From: UMGS1696 sp963642885
Lineage (GTDB): Bacteria; Bacillota; Clostridia; Oscillospirales; CAG-272
DNA: 30,923 nucleotides
NCBI GenBank assembly: GCA_963642885.1
Contig: CAVIJI010000024.1
Location: 1-30,923 of the forward strand
Direction: 5' to 3'
The notes under the pieces were generated by a model. It saw nothing but the letters and a program-made list of their open reading frames with translations. It searched no databases and was not told the origin of the DNA. A program made the position numbers and the translations under genes. Positions 7,999 to 15,571 of this stretch are shown here, piece by piece (within the stretch, counting starts at the first letter, position 1; each line of letters opens with the position of its first letter).

Positions 7999-8158
7999 TG
8001 GGAAAATTGTTTTTCGGGAGGAAATATCGTTTTAACTCCCGAAGAAGCTCAGGTCACGGAGCCGTAAATGAGCCTGCGGAGCGGTGTGAATTTTAAGCTA
8101 CAGTCATCGGCTTCCCCGCGGAATTTGCGTGTACAGGTTTCCCCTTTCCCACATGCAC

Positions 8159-8191
8159 AAAAAAAGAGAATCCGTTTTGGATTCTCTTTTT
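8159..8191 (-). terminator. Terminator of tRNA-Ser
   Basis: A 13-base inverted repeat (8161-8173 with 8179-8191) around a 5-base loop, followed on the minus strand by a run of T. It begins two bases after the tRNA 3' end. Confidence 0.9.
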
Positions 8192-8193
8192 CA

Positions 8194-8283
8194 CGCAAAG
8201 GGAGAGATTCGAACTCTCGGTCGGTTATTAGCCGAACACACGATTTCCAGTCGTGCGCCTTAGACCAGCTCAGCCACCTTTGC
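8194..8283 (-). tRNA. tRNA-Ser(GGA): tRNA-Ser, anticodon GGA
   Basis: A 90-base class II tRNA reading UCC and UCU. The 7-bp acceptor stem pairs GCAAAGG (8277-8283) with CCTTTGC (8195-8201), with discriminator G. The anticodon stem-loop is CACGA-CTGGAAA-TCGTG, giving anticodon GGA. The long variable arm has the stem TCGG/CCGA expected of serine tRNAs, and the T arm is GAGAG-TTCGAAT-CTCTC. CCA is not encoded and must be added by a nucleotidyltransferase. It has its own near-perfect promoter and a terminator. Confidence 0.97.
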
Positions 8284-8355
8284 ATGTGACATACCCGCCT
8301 ATCGGGATATTCTCTTTTCATCCGACAAAAGCTCACGCTCATCGAATGCTTGATT

Positions 8356-8384
8356 ATTATATCACACCGAGACGGGTTTGTCAA
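8356..8384 (-). promoter_or_regulatory. Consensus promoter for tRNA-Ser
   Basis: On the minus strand TTGACA (8379-8384), 17 bases, TATAAT (8356-8361), with TGA before the -10 box. Both hexamers match the consensus exactly, as expected for a stable RNA gene. It starts 27 bases after the pyrG stop. Confidence 0.92.
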
Positions 8385-8411
8385 TACCTGTTTTTAATTT
8401 TTTCGGTAATT

Positions 8412-10022
8412 TCACTTCACGCTTTTTTTCAGCGCCGCTTCGACAAGTCCCACGAACAGCGGATGCGGTTTATTCGGACGGCTCTTGAATTCGGGATGGA
8501 ACTGCACGCCGACAAAGAAATCGTTATCCGCTATTTCGACCGTTTCGACGATTCTTCCGTCTGGGGATATGCCGCTCAGTGTCAGACCGGCGCCGCGAAG
8601 AACGTCTCTGTAATCGTTATTGAATTCGTAACGGTGGCGGTGTCTCTCGCTGATGCTTTCCTTACCGTAGCATCTGCGTATCACGCTGCCCTCGGCGAGG
8701 TTGCACGGGTATGCACCGAGGCGGAGCGTTCCGCCCTTGCTTACGCTGCTTGACTGATCGGGAAGGAAGTCTATGACCTTATTTTTGCATATCTCGTTGA
8801 ATTCGCCCGAATCGGCGTCCGTTATGCCCGCCATATGACGTGCGAACTCGATTACGGCTATCTGCATTCCGAGGCATATGCCGAGATACGGGAAATTGTT
8901 TTCGCGGCAATATTTCGCCGTCACTATCATTCCGTCGATTCCCCTGTGTCCGAAGCCGCCGGGGACGATGACGCCGCCGCAGTCCGAAAGAATCGAGGCT
9001 ATATTATCCTCGGTTATGGTTTCGGAGTCCACCCACTTGATTTCGACCTTTGCGCCGTGAGCGAAGCCCGCGTGTCTGAGTGCTTCGGCTACGGAAAGAT
9101 ACGCGTCGTGAAGCTGTGTATATTTGCCTACAAGCGCGATGGTAACGGGAGTTTTGCTGTTATGCACCCTCTCGAGCATTTCCATCCATTCGGTCATGTC
9201 GGGTTCGGGCGTTTTAAGTCCGAGCTCGGCGCACACGGTTTCGGCAAACGCGCACTTCTCGAGCATCACGGGAGCCTCGTAAAGCACGGGAATGGTCATA
9301 TTTTCTATCACGCAGTTCGGTTTGACGTTGCAAAACATCGCTATTTTCTTTATTATGGAGTCCTCGAGAGGCTCGTCGCATCTCAGTACTATAATGCCGG
9401 GATTGATTCCCATGCCCTGCAGCTCCTTCACGGAATGCTGTGTCGGCTTTGTCTTATGCTCGTTGGAGCCGCTCAGATACGGTACAAGCGTCACATGAAT
9501 GAACAGCGAATTTTCACGTCCGACTTCGAGCGAAACCTGACGTATGGCCTCGAGGAACGGCTGGGACTCTATGTCTCCCGTAGTTCCGCCGACCTCGGTT
9601 ATAACGACATCGGCCTCGGTTTTCTCGGCCACGGAATATATGAACGATTTTATTTCGTTTGTGATGTGCGGAATTACCTGAACCGTTTCTCCGAGATATT
9701 CGCCGCGTCTTTCCTTGTTCAGCACATTCCAGTAAACCTTGCCCGAGGTGAGGTTTGAAAACTTATTCAAATCCTCGTCGATGAATCTTTCGTAGTGTCC
9801 GAGATCAAGGTCGGTCTCCGCTCCGTCCTCGGTAACGTAAACCTCTCCGTGCTGGTACGGACTCATGGTGCCCGGGTCTACATTAATATACGGATCGAGC
9901 TTCTGCGCGGCTACCTTCAGTCCTCTTGCCTTGAGCAGGCGTCCGAGAGATGCGGCCGTGATTCCCTTGCCGAGGCCCGACACAACACCGCCGGTTACAA
10001 AAATATATTTCGTTTGTTTCAT
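8412..10022 (-). CDS. pyrG: CTP synthase
   Basis: Converts UTP to CTP using ATP and glutamine, in the cytoplasm. The 536-residue product has the N-terminal synthetase domain with the nucleotide loop FVTGGVVSGLGKG, then DPYINVDPGTMSPYQHGEVYV and the metal-binding DLDLGHYERF. The C-terminal class I glutaminase domain (from about residue 285) carries the oxyanion loop GGFGHRG, the nucleophile Cys in YLGICLGMQ and the HPE motif of the triad. The frame stays open upstream, but ATG at 10022 is chosen because GAGGAG is 7 bases before it and the protein then begins with the standard MKQTKYIFVTGG. A leader with an attenuator-like hairpin precedes it (10061-10118). I see no terminator before the tRNA-Ser promoter, so some transcripts may run into the tRNA gene. 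Confidence 0.98.
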   Translation of the reverse strand: MKQTKYIFVTGGVVSGLGKGITAASLGRLLKARGLKVAAQKLDPYINVDPGTMSPYQHGEVYVTEDGAETDLDLGHYERFIDEDLNKFSNLTSGKVYWNVLNKERRGEYLGETVQVIPHITNEIKSFIYSVAEKTEADVVITEVGGTTGDIESQPFLEAIRQVSLEVGRENSLFIHVTLVPYLSGSNEHKTKPTQHSVKELQGMGINPGIIVLRCDEPLEDSIIKKIAMFCNVKPNCVIENMTIPVLYEAPVMLEKCAFAETVCAELGLKTPEPDMTEWMEMLERVHNSKTPVTIALVGKYTQLHDAYLSVAEALRHAGFAHGAKVEIKWVDSETITEDNIASILSDCGGVIVPGGFGHRGIDGMIVTAKYCRENNFPYLGICLGMQIAVIEFARHMAGITDADSGEFNEICKNKVIDFLPDQSSSVSKGGTLRLGAYPCNLAEGSVIRRCYGKESISERHRHRYEFNNDYRDVLRGAGLTLSGISPDGRIVETVEIADNDFFVGVQFHPEFKSRPNKPHPLFVGLVEAALKKSVK

Positions 10023-10060
10023 AGCGATACTCCTCAAAATAGTAATAATATAATCAGCCG

Positions 10061-10118
10061 AAAAAAGGAAAGGGCGTTTGCGGACGACAAAAAAACATAC
10101 TCGTCTGCAAACACCCTT
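10061..10118 (-). promoter_or_regulatory. Attenuator-like terminator in the pyrG leader
   Basis: Between the pyrG promoter and its ribosome site, 18-base arms (10101-10118 and 10070-10087 on the plus strand) form a stem with one mismatch and one G-U pair around a 13-base loop. On the minus strand it is followed by CC and six T. That is an intrinsic terminator inside the leader. Gram-positive pyrG genes are known to use CTP-sensed attenuation driven by repeated G addition at the transcript start. Here the initial region holds GGGTATTG rather than GGGC, so the same mechanism is not proven; the C/T-rich strand at the 3' side of the stem is a possible target. Confidence 0.72.
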
Positions 10119-10138
10119 GTTTACATCAATACCCGCAT

Positions 10139-10167
10139 ATTATAATACTCCGTCGGGTGTTTGTCAA
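10139..10167 (-). promoter_or_regulatory. Consensus promoter for pyrG
   Basis: On the minus strand TTGACA (10162-10167), 17 bases, TATAAT (10139-10144). The first transcribed bases are expected near ATGCGGGT, which includes a GGG run. Confidence 0.9.
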
Positions 10168-10210
10168 TAGCTTTTTTTACCTATTTGAGATGTAAATTTC
10201 AAGTAATTAT

Positions 10211-13200
10211 TTACTTTTCGACTTCTTCCATTACGAACGCTTCGAATACGTCTCCTACCTGAATATCGAGGCACTTTTCGAGGCCGATACCGCATTCGTA
10301 GCCTGCGGCTACCTCACGCACGTCGTCCTTGAATCTTCTCAGAGATGCTATCTTGTCCTCCATGATAACTACGCCGTCACGCAGTATTCTTATCTTGGAC
10401 TGACGCGTTACCTTGCCGTCCGTTACATACGAGCCCGCGATTATGCCGACATTCGGCACCTTGATGGTCTGGCGAACCTCGATGTGTCCCTGAAGAACCT
10501 CTTTGTATGTGGGAGCGAGCATACCCTTCATAGCAGCCTTGATTTCCTCAATGCACTCGTAAATGATACGGTATGTACGTATATCGACGTTCTGTCTCTC
10601 GGCCGAGTCGAGAGCGCCCTTGTCGGGACGGACGTTGAATCCGACTATGATGGCGTTTGACGCCGCCGCGAGCATTACGTCCGACTCGGTTATTCCGCCG
10701 ACAGCGGCATGAATAACCTTAACCTTAACCTCTTCGTTGGAGATTTTCTCAAGCGACTGTCTTACCGCCTCGGCGGAACCGCCTACATCGGCTTTTACTA
10801 TGATATTGAGCTCCTTGACACCTGCGGCGATCTGCGAGAACAAATCGTCGAGATTTACCTTGGCACTCTGCTTGAATATTTCTTCCTTGGCCTTTTCACG
10901 TCTCTGGTCCGCAAGCTCACGTGCCATTCTTTCATCCTCTACGGCGTTGAATTCGTCGCCTGCGAGAGGAACCTCGGAAAGGCCTATGATTTCGACGGGA
11001 ACGGACGGGCCGGCTTCGTTCAGCTGCTCTCCGCGGTCGTTTACCATGGCACGTACACGTCCTACGGATGTACCCGCGATGACGATATCGCCGTTGCGCA
11101 GTGTACCGTCCTGTACGAGCACCGTGGCTACGGGGCCTCTGCCCTTGTCGAGCTTAGCCTCGATAACGACACCCTTCGCTCTCTTGCTCGGGTTGGCTTT
11201 ATATTCCTTAACCTCGGCAATGAGAAGGATATCCTCGAGAAGGTCGTTTATACCCATTTTCGTAAGTGCCGATACGGGAACGCACATTACGTCACCGCCC
11301 CATTCCTCGGGAACAAGGTCGTATTTGGTAAGCTCGTTCTTGACGTTATCCGCATTTGCGTGCGGCTTATCCATTTTGTTTATGGCGACGATGATATCGA
11401 CACCGGCGGCTTTCGCGTGATTTATGGCCTCGATTGTCTGCGGCATGATTCCGTCGTCTCCCGCCACGACAAGGATAGCTATATCGGTGCACTGCGCGCC
11501 TCTCGCTCTCATAGCGGTAAACGCCTCGTGTCCGGGAGTGTCGAGGAAGGTAATTTCCTTGCCGTCGACGCTGACTCTGTACGCGCCGATGTGCTGTGTG
11601 ATACCGCCCGCTTCGCCCGATGTAACATTGGTATGACGGATCGCGTCGAGAATGGACGTCTTGCCGTGGTCGACATGGCCCATTACGCAGACTATCGGAG
11701 CGCGTGTTACAAGGTCGCCCTCGTTTTCGGGTTCCTCGGAGAACAGCTTGTCCTCGATGCTTACCTTCACCTCTCTGGTGACAACGGCGCCCATTTCATC
11801 GGCAATAAGGTATGCGGTATCGTAGTCCACAACCTGGTTTACCGTTGCCATAACGCCCATGAGCATGAGCTTTTTAACGCATTCCGCCGCCGTAACCTTG
11901 AGTCTCTGAGCAAGCTCGCCGACGGTGATTTCGTCGGGAATGGTAATTCTGAGCGGCTGCTTCTTGGCCTTCTCGAGATTTGCCTTTTTGAGCTTCTCCA
12001 TGGCGATACGTTCTTTATCGTTCTTCTTGCCCGTACCGCGGTTTTCGGGATGCTGATTCTGCTTCTTAACCTTCTGCTTTGTGGAGTGGGAATCGTCAAC
12101 CTCGGGCGAGAAGTTCTCGAGTCTTTCGTCGTACTTGGACAGGTCAACGGACGATGTTCTCGTATCCACTATGCGAGTGTTGCCCGTACGCTTTTTCTCC
12201 ACACCGGACTCGATTTTCGGCTTCGGCTTCGGAGCAACGGGAGCGCGGTCGTGAGAGGAATCCTTGTCGATATTTCTGAATCCGCCGTCGTTTCGGTTGT
12301 CACGGTATGTACTGCCGCGATTATCGTTTCTCTGTGTATTGTTTCTCTGAGAATTCTGATTATAGCCGCCGTCGCGGTTGTTATTGCCGTCACGGTTGAA
12401 GGGCTTTCTCTCGAACGTCTGACCGTTGTTCTGGCTGCCGTTTTGGTTACCGTTCTGGCTACCATTCTGGTTACCGTTCTGGCTGCCCTGTGCGGAGGAA
12501 TGCTGGTTGTACGTCTTTCTTTCACCGTTCTGCTGAGCATTTCTCTGTTCGTACGGCTTTCTCTCGGTATTCTGGTTTGCCTGACCGCCGTTTTGATTAT
12601 TCTGACGCTGATTCTGCTGACGTTTCTGTGAAGCTGAATTGTTATCGTTCATATATGTGTCCTGTGTGTTTATATTCGATTTTATTTCATTTTTTGCCTC
12701 TGCTTCCGCTTTCGCTTTTGCTTCGGCTTCCGCTTTCGCTTTTGCCTCGGCTTCCGCTTTGGCTTTTGCTTCGGCTTCGGCCTTCGCTTTTGCTTCGGCT
12801 TCCGCTTTCGCCTTTGCTTCGGCTTCGGCCTTCGCTTTTGCCTCGGCTTCAGCTTTCGCCTTTGCCTCGGCTTCAGCTTTCGCCTTTGCTTCGGCTTCCG
12901 CTTTGGCTTTTGCTTCGGCTTCCGCTTTGGCCTTTGCTTCGGCTTCCGCTTTGGCTTTTGCTTCGGCTTCCGCTTTCGCTTTTGCTTCGGCTTTGGCTTC
13001 GGCCTCTTCGCGGGCCTTCTTTTCCTTTATAGCTTTTTCCTCGGAAGTCTCAGGCAGCGTGATAACTGTCTTTCCGTGCAGATATCCGTCAATATCCTTG
13101 ATCTCGGCTCCCCTGGAAAGACTTTCGAACAAAAGATTTACTTCATCGGGTTCGAGAGAGGCGGAAGTAGTTTTCGCCGGAATTCCGATTTCATTCAGTT

Positions 13201-13282
13201 TTTCCGTGAGCTCCTTCGTTTTCATTCCGAGGTCCTTTGCCAGCTGGCTTATTCTGAACATCGAATTCGACTTCGTTGCCAT
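10211..13282 (-). CDS. infB: Translation initiation factor IF-2 with a large low-complexity insert
   Basis: The GTPase that brings initiator tRNA to the 30S subunit and promotes subunit joining. The 1023-residue product has, in order: a short IF2-N domain (about 8-58), a linker, 12 copies of an Ala/Glu/Lys octapeptide (about 100-195), an Asn/Gln/Arg/Gly-rich stretch (about 205-335), a second IF2-N domain (about 440-495), the G domain with GHVDHGKTS (about 530), DTPGHEAF and NKMDKP (about 634), then the beta-barrel domains and the C-terminal tRNA-binding domain. IF-2 proteins vary in N-terminal length, but this is long even so. AAAGGATGA precedes the ATG. It is the last gene of the rimP-nusA operon; rbfA and truB, often next, are absent and pyrG follows. 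No clear terminator separates infB from the pyrG promoter. Confidence 0.97.
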   Translation of the reverse strand: MATKSNSMFRISQLAKDLGMKTKELTEKLNEIGIPAKTTSASLEPDEVNLLFESLSRGAEIKDIDGYLHGKTVITLPETSEEKAIKEKKAREEAEAKAEAKAKAEAEAKAKAEAEAKAKAEAEAKAKAEAEAKAKAEAEAKAKAEAEAKAKAEAEAKAKAEAEAKAKAEAEAKAKAEAEAKAKAEAEAKAKAEAEAKNEIKSNINTQDTYMNDNNSASQKRQQNQRQNNQNGGQANQNTERKPYEQRNAQQNGERKTYNQHSSAQGSQNGNQNGSQNGNQNGSQNNGQTFERKPFNRDGNNNRDGGYNQNSQRNNTQRNDNRGSTYRDNRNDGGFRNIDKDSSHDRAPVAPKPKPKIESGVEKKRTGNTRIVDTRTSSVDLSKYDERLENFSPEVDDSHSTKQKVKKQNQHPENRGTGKKNDKERIAMEKLKKANLEKAKKQPLRITIPDEITVGELAQRLKVTAAECVKKLMLMGVMATVNQVVDYDTAYLIADEMGAVVTREVKVSIEDKLFSEEPENEGDLVTRAPIVCVMGHVDHGKTSILDAIRHTNVTSGEAGGITQHIGAYRVSVDGKEITFLDTPGHEAFTAMRARGAQCTDIAILVVAGDDGIMPQTIEAINHAKAAGVDIIVAINKMDKPHANADNVKNELTKYDLVPEEWGGDVMCVPVSALTKMGINDLLEDILLIAEVKEYKANPSKRAKGVVIEAKLDKGRGPVATVLVQDGTLRNGDIVIAGTSVGRVRAMVNDRGEQLNEAGPSVPVEIIGLSEVPLAGDEFNAVEDERMARELADQRREKAKEEIFKQSAKVNLDDLFSQIAAGVKELNIIVKADVGGSAEAVRQSLEKISNEEVKVKVIHAAVGGITESDVMLAAASNAIIVGFNVRPDKGALDSAERQNVDIRTYRIIYECIEEIKAAMKGMLAPTYKEVLQGHIEVRQTIKVPNVGIIAGSYVTDGKVTRQSKIRILRDGVVIMEDKIASLRRFKDDVREVAAGYECGIGLEKCLDIQVGDVFEAFVMEEVEK
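12697..12984 (-). repeat. Twelve tandem 24-bp units inside infB
   Basis: Twelve head-to-tail 24-bp units fill 12697-12984 exactly, with a partial unit to about 13010. Each encodes the octapeptide KAKAEAEA in some phase. Units differ mostly at third positions (C/T or C/G alternatives), so the protein repeat is kept more strictly than the DNA. The product is expected to form a long charged single helix. Confidence 0.95.
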
Positions 13283-13302
13283 TAAAGATCATCCTTTCTG
13301 AT

Positions 13303-13376
13303 TAACGGGTCAAACCGTTAACGGCCCAAACCGTTCAACGGGTTAACCGTGGGCGATTAACCGAGGGTACGGTTAA
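13303..13376. repeat. Cluster of short palindromes between ylxQ and infB
   Basis: The spacer repeats variations of AACCGTT/AACGG. On the minus strand CCGTTGAACGGTTTGG is followed by CCGTTAACGGTTTGAC and then CCCGTTAA, with further CGGTTAA copies upstream. Each CCGTT(n)AACGG is itself a palindrome, so alternative hairpins can form just ahead of the infB ribosome site. Its function is unknown; translation control or a repeat-family insertion are both possible. Confidence 0.7.
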
Positions 13377-13387
13377 ATTTTCTTACT

Positions 13388-13705
13388 TTACGTTGTTTTG
13401 CTGTTTATATAGCTGTCTCTGATTTTATTAAAACAGCCTCTTCCACTGAAGGATATCGCGGCGCATTCGGATTTGCCTATTGCGTGTCCCAATTCGGCTG
13501 CGGTAAAGCCGCTATCCTCGCATTTTACGCCGTGCGACGAGCATTTGTCGACGATTTGTTTTTTCGTTCTGTCGGATGCATCCGATGCAAGCAGCACCAG
13601 CTTCGATTTTCCGCAGCGTATGTCGCCGAGAATCAAATCAAAGCCCGCGGTAACTCCGCCCGCCGCCATGCACAGACCGACCCAGCCGAGAAGCCTGTTA
13701 TTCAT
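13388..13705 (-). CDS. ylxQ: L7Ae-family ribosomal/RNA-binding protein YlxQ
   Basis: A 105-residue L7Ae/L30e-fold protein that binds kink-turn RNA in its family. The sequence shows the usual N-terminal LLGWVGLCMAAGGVTAG (normally a GLA..AGK-like segment), KLVLLASDASDRTKKQI and a C-terminal GHAIGKSECAAISF, the part that forms the binding loop in relatives. The start at 13705 is chosen because GGAGG is close upstream and the start overlaps the end of ylxR by 8 bases, which suggests translational coupling. It lies between ylxR and infB in the standard Gram-positive order. The exact cellular role is not established. Confidence 0.9.
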   Translation of the reverse strand: MNNRLLGWVGLCMAAGGVTAGFDLILGDIRCGKSKLVLLASDASDRTKKQIVDKCSSHGVKCEDSGFTAAELGHAIGKSECAAISFSGRGCFNKIRDSYINSKTT

Positions 13706-14015
13706 TGGCCGCCTCCGCTTCAAACGCGCGTATTTCCTTGTCAAGCTCGGCATATATCTCGGGTGCTATCTCGCAGTTCAGCGCGCGTGCTACCGCTCCC
13801 GATTTTACGGCTTTCTTAAGACACGACCCGTTCTTGCAGAGATACGCGCCTCTGCCTGATTTTTTACCCGTGAAATCTATCGAAATGCTTCCGTCGGGTG
13901 CGCGCACCACTCTGATAAGCTCACGCTTTTCCTTTGTTTCCATGCAGCCTATACAGCGTCTCTCCGGAACCTTCTTCACGGCTTTTTGCTGTTTTTTCGG
14001 TTTAGTCAGTGCCAT
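13698..14015 (-). CDS. ylxR: RNA-binding/nucleoid-associated protein YlxR (DUF448)
   Basis: A 105-residue basic protein with the family signature: the RRCIGCMETKEKRELIRVVR strand-helix and the GRGAYLCKNGSCLKKAV motif. The N-terminus is Lys-rich. Relatives have an RNA-binding-like fold and are reported to act on transcription of housekeeping genes. AAGGAG precedes the ATG. It starts 13 bases after nusA and its stop overlaps ylxQ. Confidence 0.95.
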   Translation of the reverse strand: MALTKPKKQQKAVKKVPERRCIGCMETKEKRELIRVVRAPDGSISIDFTGKKSGRGAYLCKNGSCLKKAVKSGAVARALNCEIAPEIYAELDKEIRAFEAEAANE

Positions 14016-14028
14016 AATGCTCCTTAAT

Positions 14029-15060
14029 TTATGCCTTTATTCCCTTTATGTCTATCTTACATCCCGTAAGCTTAGCCGCGAGACGGACGTTCTGTCCTTC
14101 CTTGCCTATGGCAAGCGAGAGCTGGTCGCTGTTTACGTGCACAAGTGCGCTTCTTTCGCCGTCGAATTCCACATCCTTTACCTCCGCGGGAGAAAGTGCG
14201 GCGGCAATGTATTCCTCGGGCTTATCGGAGTAAGCGATAACGTCTATCTTCTCTCCTCTGAGCTCTTCCACTATAGCGGAAATTCTCATTCCCTTGTTTC
14301 CGATGCACGCGCCTACGGCATCTACCTCGGGATCACGTGAGGATACGGCAATCTTCGTTCTCGAGCCCGCTTCTCTCGCAACACCCTTTATGAGAACGGT
14401 TCCGTCGGTTATTTCGGGAATGTCCGCCTCGAACATACGCTTGATCATCTGCGGTGCAGTACGTGACAGCGATACGACGGGTGCGCTTTCGGAATCCTTT
14501 GTAACCTCCGTAACATACACACGGATTCTGTCGCCGACAAGAAGTGTTTCGCCGGGCAGCTGTTCGTTTTTCGGAAGTATAACATCGGACATACCCGTAT
14601 CAACCCAAACCTCGCCCGTGATGTCGTCTCGCTTTGTTACGATAGCGGAAATCACGTCCTCGCGCTTCTTTTCGTACTCGCGGTTAAGATTGCTCTTTTC
14701 GGCTTCTCGAATGCCCTGTACTATGACCTGCTTTCCTGTGAGTGCCGAAATTCTGCCGAGGTTCTTTCCCTTGATTTCGTCCTCGATAACGGAGCCTATC
14801 TCGTATCTGCGGCTGATTGCCTGCGCATCCGCGAGAGAAATTTCGCATTTGGGATCGGTGACCGTCTCCACAACCGTACGGCGGCGGAAAACGCGTACAT
14901 CCTTTTTGTCTTTATTTATATCGACTCTGACGGACGAACTGCCGTATTCCTTCTTGAAGGCGGCGGCAAGAGCCGCCTCGATTTTTTCGAGCATATAATC
15001 GACGGGAATACCCTTTGTTTTTTCAAGCAGCTCGAGTGCGTCAAAAAGCTCTGAGTTCAT
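14029..15060 (-). CDS. nusA: Transcription termination/antitermination factor NusA
   Basis: Binds RNA polymerase and nascent RNA and modulates pausing, termination and antitermination. Its 343 residues contain the N-terminal polymerase-binding domain (about 1-130, with a typical helix ALELLEKTKGIPVDYMLEKI), an S1 domain (about 133-200, GEVWVDTGMSDVILPKNEQ) and two KH domains, with GACIGNKGMRI and AIGKEGQNVRLAAKL as the RNA-binding loops. It lacks the acidic C-terminal repeats of E. coli NusA, as usual in Gram-positives. The ribosome site is weak (AAAGG about 20 bases away or GGAA closer). It is separated from rimP by a 500-base palindromic array, so its translation and mRNA level may be affected by that structure. 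Confidence 0.97.
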   Translation of the reverse strand: MNSELFDALELLEKTKGIPVDYMLEKIEAALAAAFKKEYGSSSVRVDINKDKKDVRVFRRRTVVETVTDPKCEISLADAQAISRRYEIGSVIEDEIKGKNLGRISALTGKQVIVQGIREAEKSNLNREYEKKREDVISAIVTKRDDITGEVWVDTGMSDVILPKNEQLPGETLLVGDRIRVYVTEVTKDSESAPVVSLSRTAPQMIKRMFEADIPEITDGTVLIKGVAREAGSRTKIAVSSRDPEVDAVGACIGNKGMRISAIVEELRGEKIDVIAYSDKPEEYIAAALSPAEVKDVEFDGERSALVHVNSDQLSLAIGKEGQNVRLAAKLTGCKIDIKGIKA

Positions 15061-15168
15061 TGCTAAAATTCCATACCTTTCGTATTATGTTTCTTGTTTG
15101 CCGTTTATAATCGGTACTGTTTGTATCGCCTCTCGACCTCCGCGGAGATCGATGCGGGAAGTGTCCCC

Positions 15169-15571
15169 CAAACTTTTGAAAAAGTTTGATCAAAACTTTT
15201 ATACGGGGTGGTTGTCCTCACTACTTAGCCGAAGTATATCCCCGCTCAAATTCAAGCCGAAATAGCGGAGATTGCGCGTTTGCCGAAGGCAATTTTCAAA
15301 CGTCTCGACGTTTGAAAAAGTGCAGAATTTCCGCCCGCGGAAATTCACGGGAGCGGGGTGTATCTCCCCACTACTAAANNNNNNNNNNTTTTCAAACGTC
15401 TCGACGTTTGAAAAAGCGCAAGCTCAAGAGCGGGGTGGTTGTCCTCCACTACTAAACTAAAGTATATCCCCGCTCAAATTTAAGCCTTAATAGCGGAGAA
15501 TTTCCGCCCGCGGAAATTCTCGGGAGCGGGGTGGTTGTCCCCACTACTTAACCGAAACTGAATCCCCGCTC
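15169..15571. repeat. Palindromic repeat array between rimP and nusA
   Basis: At least four copies of a roughly 48-bp unit (15201-15247, 15351 to the gap, 15428-15475, 15524-15571), each starting near GAGCGGGG and ending CCCCGCTC, so each copy is itself an inverted repeat. Between them lie smaller perfect palindromes: GAATTTCCGC-CC-GCGGAAATTC at 15325-15346 and 15498-15519, CAAACGTC-TC-GACGTTTG at 15297-15314 and 15393-15410, and CAAACTTTT-GA-AAAAGTTTG at 15169-15188. The last unit contains the rimP stop codon. The whole rimP-nusA spacer (15061-15569) holds no gene. The transcript would fold into a chain of hairpins. Confidence 0.92.
15379..15388. other. Assembly gap (ten Ns) inside the repeat array
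   Basis: Ten Ns replace sequence just after the ACTACTAAA of one repeat copy and just before TTTTCAAACG of the next. The true size of the gap is unknown, so the array may be longer than shown. Confidence 0.98.

Noticed and set aside
8015..8041. CGGGAG/CTCCCG inverted repeat upstream of the glycosidase promoter
   Set aside because: Only 6-bp arms with a 15-base loop and no T run; too weak to call as a regulatory site or terminator.
8049..8384. A 111-codon frame covering tRNA-Ser
   Set aside because: It runs through the tRNA, its terminator and its promoter; no family resemblance.
10709..12631. A 640-codon open frame opposite infB
   Set aside because: Same register effect from infB codon bias; no conserved motifs and no ribosome site.
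12639..13301. A 220-codon frame of Ala/Phe/Ser repeats on the plus strand
   Set aside because: It is the antisense of the 24-bp infB repeat; composition only.
15186..15460. Short open frames across the repeat array and N gap
   Set aside because: They read through palindromes and the gap, with no ribosome site or conservation signal.
15169..15571. The rimP-nusA repeats as a CRISPR array
   Set aside because: The repeats are long, mutually palindromic and interrupted by repeated rather than unique spacers, and no cas genes are present.
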